NCBI GenBank assembly: GCA_024138015.1
Contig: JAMXBB010000010.1
Span: 11,690,504 to 11,754,503 of the forward strand
DNA: 64,000 nt
DNA from: Lumnitzera littorea
Taxonomy: Eukaryota; Streptophyta; Magnoliopsida; Myrtales; Combretaceae
Direction: 5' to 3'
Position 1 is the stretch's first letter. Each line of letters starts with the position of its first letter. The notes below the pieces were generated by a model. The model ran no database searches and had not been told where the DNA came from. It saw nothing but the letters and a program-made list of their open reading frames with translations. Shown here piece after piece: positions 60,483 to 64,000 of the stretch. Both the position numbers and the translations under genes were made by a program.

Positions 60483-61881
60483 TTATTGTCCTAAAAGTTT
60501 TTCCAAATTCTTTTCACCTTCAATAAACTTGGCTATAATTTGTCTTGAATCATTTAGACTAAATTTCAATACATCATTATCTATTTCTAACTTAGCTAAC
60601 TTATGTACACTTGCATTCTCATTTTCAATTACTTCGATATTTGATTTCATTCCTTCATTTTCCTTAGTTAGCTCTTTATTTTCATTCATGATTTCCTCAT
60701 TCTTTTTGTTCAATTCATCATTTTCCTCCTTTAAACTATCATGCTCAACTTTTAACTTTTCCTTTTCAATTCTCAAATATTCGTTATCCTCTTCTAGGTT
60801 TTTTTTTTTCCTTAACTATCTTATTATACTCATATTTGAATACATCAAATTCATTTCCTACATCATTCATCATTTGTTTAAGAATCTTATTCTTCTTTTG
60901 CATTTTAACAAAATCTTTTAAAAGGTCATCATATATGTCTTTCAACTCATCATAAGAGGATTGGGATATAGTGCATATCTCATTATTCAAGGCCATGTAG
61001 CAAAGATTGTCATCCAAACCATTCAAATTGTTATTACTCTAAGTGGCCACCATGGCTTTCTTTCTTGATGCTTTGTCACCTTTCTAAAGGAGTAGATAAT
61101 AATTTTTAATATGTCTTGGTTGGTAGCAATTGTAGCACTTTATAACTTCCTTTTTCTCCTTTATAGGCTTTGAGGTATTGCTACCACTAATTTTATCTCT
61201 ACTTAACTTCTCGTTGAACTTCATATACTTCTTAAATCTCCTTACCATCATTACCATTTCTTCTTCATCATCATTATCACTTTCATCATTAGTATTGTAA
61301 TCGATAGCTTTGAGAGCAATAGTCTTCTTATTGGATTCTTCTTCATATCTTTTGATCATCTTATAGGTTTTGAGTATATCGAGAAGTTGTTCCTTTGATA
61401 GTGCTTCTAGATCGTGCGCTTCTTTAATGGCGATCCTCTTGGCTTCCCATTCTTTTGGAAGAGACCTAAGAATTTTTAAATTAATCTCTAAGTTAGAAAA
61501 TTTCTTACTAAGCACCATTAATAGATTAATAATATCAATAAATCTCTTATGCATTTCATTTATAGTCTCATTAGGAAGCATTTTAAAGTTTTCATATTCA
61601 TCACATAATAAACTTATTTTAATATCTTTAACTTTAAATGTACCCTCATATGTGTTTTGTAACTCATCCCAAATTTCCTTTGCATTTATGCATGTATAAG
61701 TTCTATTAAAATCATTTTCATTCATAGCACAATACAATATATTCATAGCTATTTCATTTAAGTTTACTTTTTTCCAATCTTCCTCGGTATATTCATCTTC
61801 TTCCTTTCCTTCTATTTTAATTGGTCCCTTTTCAATTACATCCCAAAGTTTTCTATTTTGTACTTTAACAAAGATTTTCAT
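60483..61881 (-). pseudogene. Element D gag
   Basis: The 265-codon open frame 61881-61084 is the longest in the window. It holds a UBN2-type Copia Gag domain (RKLWDVIEKGP, NAKEIWDELQNTYEG, LPKEWEAKRIAIKEA, LSKEQLLDILKTY) and, at the end, a zinc knuckle CYNCYQPRHIKNYY in which the last Cys is Tyr. After a stop the frame continues with SSYDELKDIYDDLLKDF (61026-60784) and a strong coiled coil (60776-60483). The knuckle would bind RNA in the virus-like particle. The start at 61881 may not be the original; the ATG is in a good position relative to the PBS. Confidence 0.85.
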
Positions 61882-62017
61882 CCTATGCCTCTAATAGGGA
61901 TCATTCCACTAGTAAGAAATAGAGGCCTATTTATAGCATAACCATTCATGGAGCTTAGTGCATTTAGTGTTATGATCTTTACTCTATAATGCAATTATGC
62001 AATGAAAACTATAAGGA

Positions 62018-62032
62018 CTAACTCTAATACCA
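62018..62032 (-). other. Element D primer-binding site
   Basis: Minus strand TGGTATTAGAGTTAG is a good match to the initiator-Met primer site with one C-to-T change in the first eight bases. It begins three bases from the LTR end. Confidence 0.7.
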
Positions 62033-62034
62033 AA

Positions 62035-62785
62035 TAAAATATTACATTAGGAACTCAAAAGGAGGGGTGGGGGAGTGGGCATAAATTAAGTTTAATGGCT
62101 ACTTTTTACTTTGACAACAAATCTTTAATCAAATTGATAAGTAGATGCAATACGGAAATATTTAAGAAACAATTAGATTATAGAAATATAAAGAGGAAAG
62201 GATAGAGAAATCAAGCCCAAAATTTTAACGTGGAGTTCAGATCGCTCCCTACTATCCACGATCACCCAACACCTCAACTAAGGTCTTCATACACAATTTT
62301 ATTGATGACAATCTTAATGGTACAAGTGCCTACACCCAATCTTTATTACAAGTGATCTCATAATTACAATAACTCTCAATCACGTAGTATAGTGCTCTCT
62401 CTTAAGTAAAAATTGCAAATATGAAGCTTGGCACTATATTAGGGTTTATAAAAGATTGCAAATAATGGACACAAGACAATTAGAATGAAGTACAAGTAGA
62501 CAAGAGGAATAATTCCAGGAATAAATCTCTATTAATTGTATTTTAATTGCCCATAAACTCGCATTTATATACTTTAGTAAAAATCCATCCGCTGGCCTTA
62601 TTCATCCTGCATTAAATGCACTATAACAACTAATTTCTATACAAACCAATTGAACGATTGTGGTCAAACCAATCGGATAGTCCATTTAAATAGGGCCACC
62701 ATTCAAACAATCTTCAGGTCACCAGTCACATTGTCTAGCATAGCTCACTAACCTCAAAAGATTTTTCTTAATGATCGTCTCTAAT
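62035..62785 (-). repeat. Element D 5' LTR, truncated
   Basis: Pairs with the first 760 bases of the 3' LTR, from TAAAATATTAC (partner TGAAATATTAC) to about TTTTTCTTAATGA. The remaining roughly 415 bases present in the other LTR are missing; similarity stops abruptly near 62785. Confidence 0.75.
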
Positions 62786-64000
62786 TAGAGCTTCCAAGTT
62801 TTAAAATTTATAATTCTATATTCTATCATTAACCTAGTTCAATAAACAAGTGTACCTATCATTTTATAACACAAATAAGTATAGGGTTATCTTCATTAGG
62901 AACAGATACAAACACTAGTACTAATTTGTTAAGTCTCCTAATTTATTTTTTATGATAACAAAACATGTTATAATTTTTTATTAACGTATTAACAAGTGTG
63001 CAGGTATTCAAATAGTTCTTTAGAAAGTTTAAAATTACAAATTGAGGTAAATTCAGAAACTTATTCAAAAGGTTTAGATCAATTAAGAAAGAGACTAGTT
63101 TAAAAATCTTCAAAGAATGTTTCAAAAGTATTTATAAGAAGAATTGGTATAACACTTCAAAAACTTGTTCAAAGACTTTGGAGAAAAGAAAACTGATGCT
63201 CTTTAGAAGGTTATTCAGATAGTTAGTTTGGAAGAGTAACGTTGAAAATTAACACATATCATATTTGAAGTAAACAAGGCCTGTCTCTAGTATATTAGAT
63301 GTATTAGGGAAATACACTTAATCCTGTTTTACTCAAGATGGAATTAAGAATCCTTAAGGATTATTTAAGTGAACGTATATTTAGATAAATCAAAATATAT
63401 ACAAGAATTGATAAGGATAAGGTTGACTTTGGATTTTGTAGGATTTCAATGTTAAATTTGAAGCTTATTTGGATATTACTAATCAAATTGTATCTAATCA
63501 AGATAAGTTGATAAGGCCAAGTTTAAATTTTAAATTCCAAGATTTTCTCTAAAAATATTTATGGATTATCTTTAACGTTAAATATGGATAAATAAAAAGT
63601 GAAGATAATCTTCAACAAGTTAGCTATTGGAAGACTCCAATATAAAAGGAAAAAGGATTTAAACTATTATGAACGTTTTCTAAGAGAAAAATATACATTC
63701 ATTATACCTTGATCATGATCAAATTTTACCATCTAAAAGAACATAGAAAGTTTCTTAGATGCTTCTTCAAATAGTTGAATTGAAGTGAATTATTCATCAA
63801 TCATCATTTCTATTTTAGAGTGAAATTATTTGAGATTTGTATTATTGTTCTCACTTATAACTTGTAAGCTTTGTTTGTTATTTAAGGGTTAAGAGAAGTT
63901 CGATTGTACTCTATAGATCTGTAATTAGCCTAGATTATAGAAAGACTAGATAGGCAAAGTAGGGAATTGTAAAAGCTTATGTGCAGAAAGTGCTTGTAAA
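62786..64000 (+). mobile_element. Probable start of another Copia-type LTR
   Basis: From about 62951 the plus strand reads TATGATAACAAAACATG and soon AACAAGTGTGCAGG, wording common at the start of SIRE-like LTRs and similar to GATGATAACAAA at the start of element F's LTR. Near the window end, TTGTAAAAGC and CTTGTAAA resemble the R-U5 part. No coding sequence. The element would continue outside the window. The 160 bases before 62951 are unassigned. Confidence 0.4.

Larger units (their letters stand above)
53052..62785 (-). mobile_element. Element D: SIRE-like Ty1/Copia element, decayed
   Basis: Minus-strand Copia element with 3' LTR 53052-54226, PPT 54228-54240, an extra ORF (56193-54866), RT and RNase H (58830-57237), protease and integrase (60200-58900), gag (61881-60483), PBS 62018-62032 and a truncated 5' LTR from 62035. 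The domain order protease-integrase-RT-RNase H defines Ty1/Copia; an ORF between RNase H and the 3' LTR is typical of the SIRE/Maximus lineage. Stops and frameshifts are frequent, so it is inactive, though domains are easy to read. Confidence 0.88.

Noticed and set aside
60529..60921. 130-codon plus-strand frame rich in Phe, Ser and Leu
   Set aside because: It is the antisense shadow of the Gag coiled coil of element D.

Overview
This window looks like heterochromatic or intergenic nuclear DNA of a flowering plant, probably a eudicot. It is AT-rich, nearly every long reading frame is a fragment of a plant LTR retrotransposon or DNA transposon, and the one intact gene is split by introns and starts with a chloroplast-type transit peptide. 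I could not name the species. All assignments are by eye from nucleotide repeats, translated motifs, target-site duplications (TSDs), primer-binding sites (PBS) and polypurine tracts (PPT).

Layout. 962-3872 (-): a dead Mutator-like (MULE/MuDR) transposase gene. 6231-21496: a three-layer nest. Element A is a non-coding, minus-strand LTR retrotransposon (LARD-like). Element B, a decayed plus-strand Ty3/Gypsy chromovirus-like element, sits in A's internal region at 8600-17854. A 2.9-kb solo LTR (C1) sits in B's 3' LTR at 14462-17372. 22729-41916: element F, a Ty1/Copia element whose LTRs, PBS, gag, protease and integrase read on the minus strand, while its RT-RNase H block reads on the plus strand, most simply an internal inversion. 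F has been hit by four further insertions: a 431-bp Mutator-type MITE in its left LTR, a 0.73-kb TIR element, an 8.45-kb non-coding LTR element (G) with tandem repeats in LTRs and interior, and a second, older solo LTR (C2) of the same family as C1.

46103-51351 (+) is the only intact gene: nine exons join in frame to a 301-residue predicted chloroplast NAD(P)-binding Rossmann-fold (atypical SDR/NmrA-like) protein. 52124-53051 is a scrap of another LTR element cut by the next insertion. 53052-62785 (-) is element D, a SIRE-like Copia element with gag, protease, integrase, RT, RNase H and an extra ORF before its 3' LTR; its 5' LTR is truncated. The last ~1 kb looks like the start of yet another Copia LTR.

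Apart from the Rossmann gene nothing here appears functional. The interest lies in the nesting order, the internal inversion, the non-autonomous elements and the pattern of C-to-T decay. I found no RNA gene, CRISPR array or convincing novel system.
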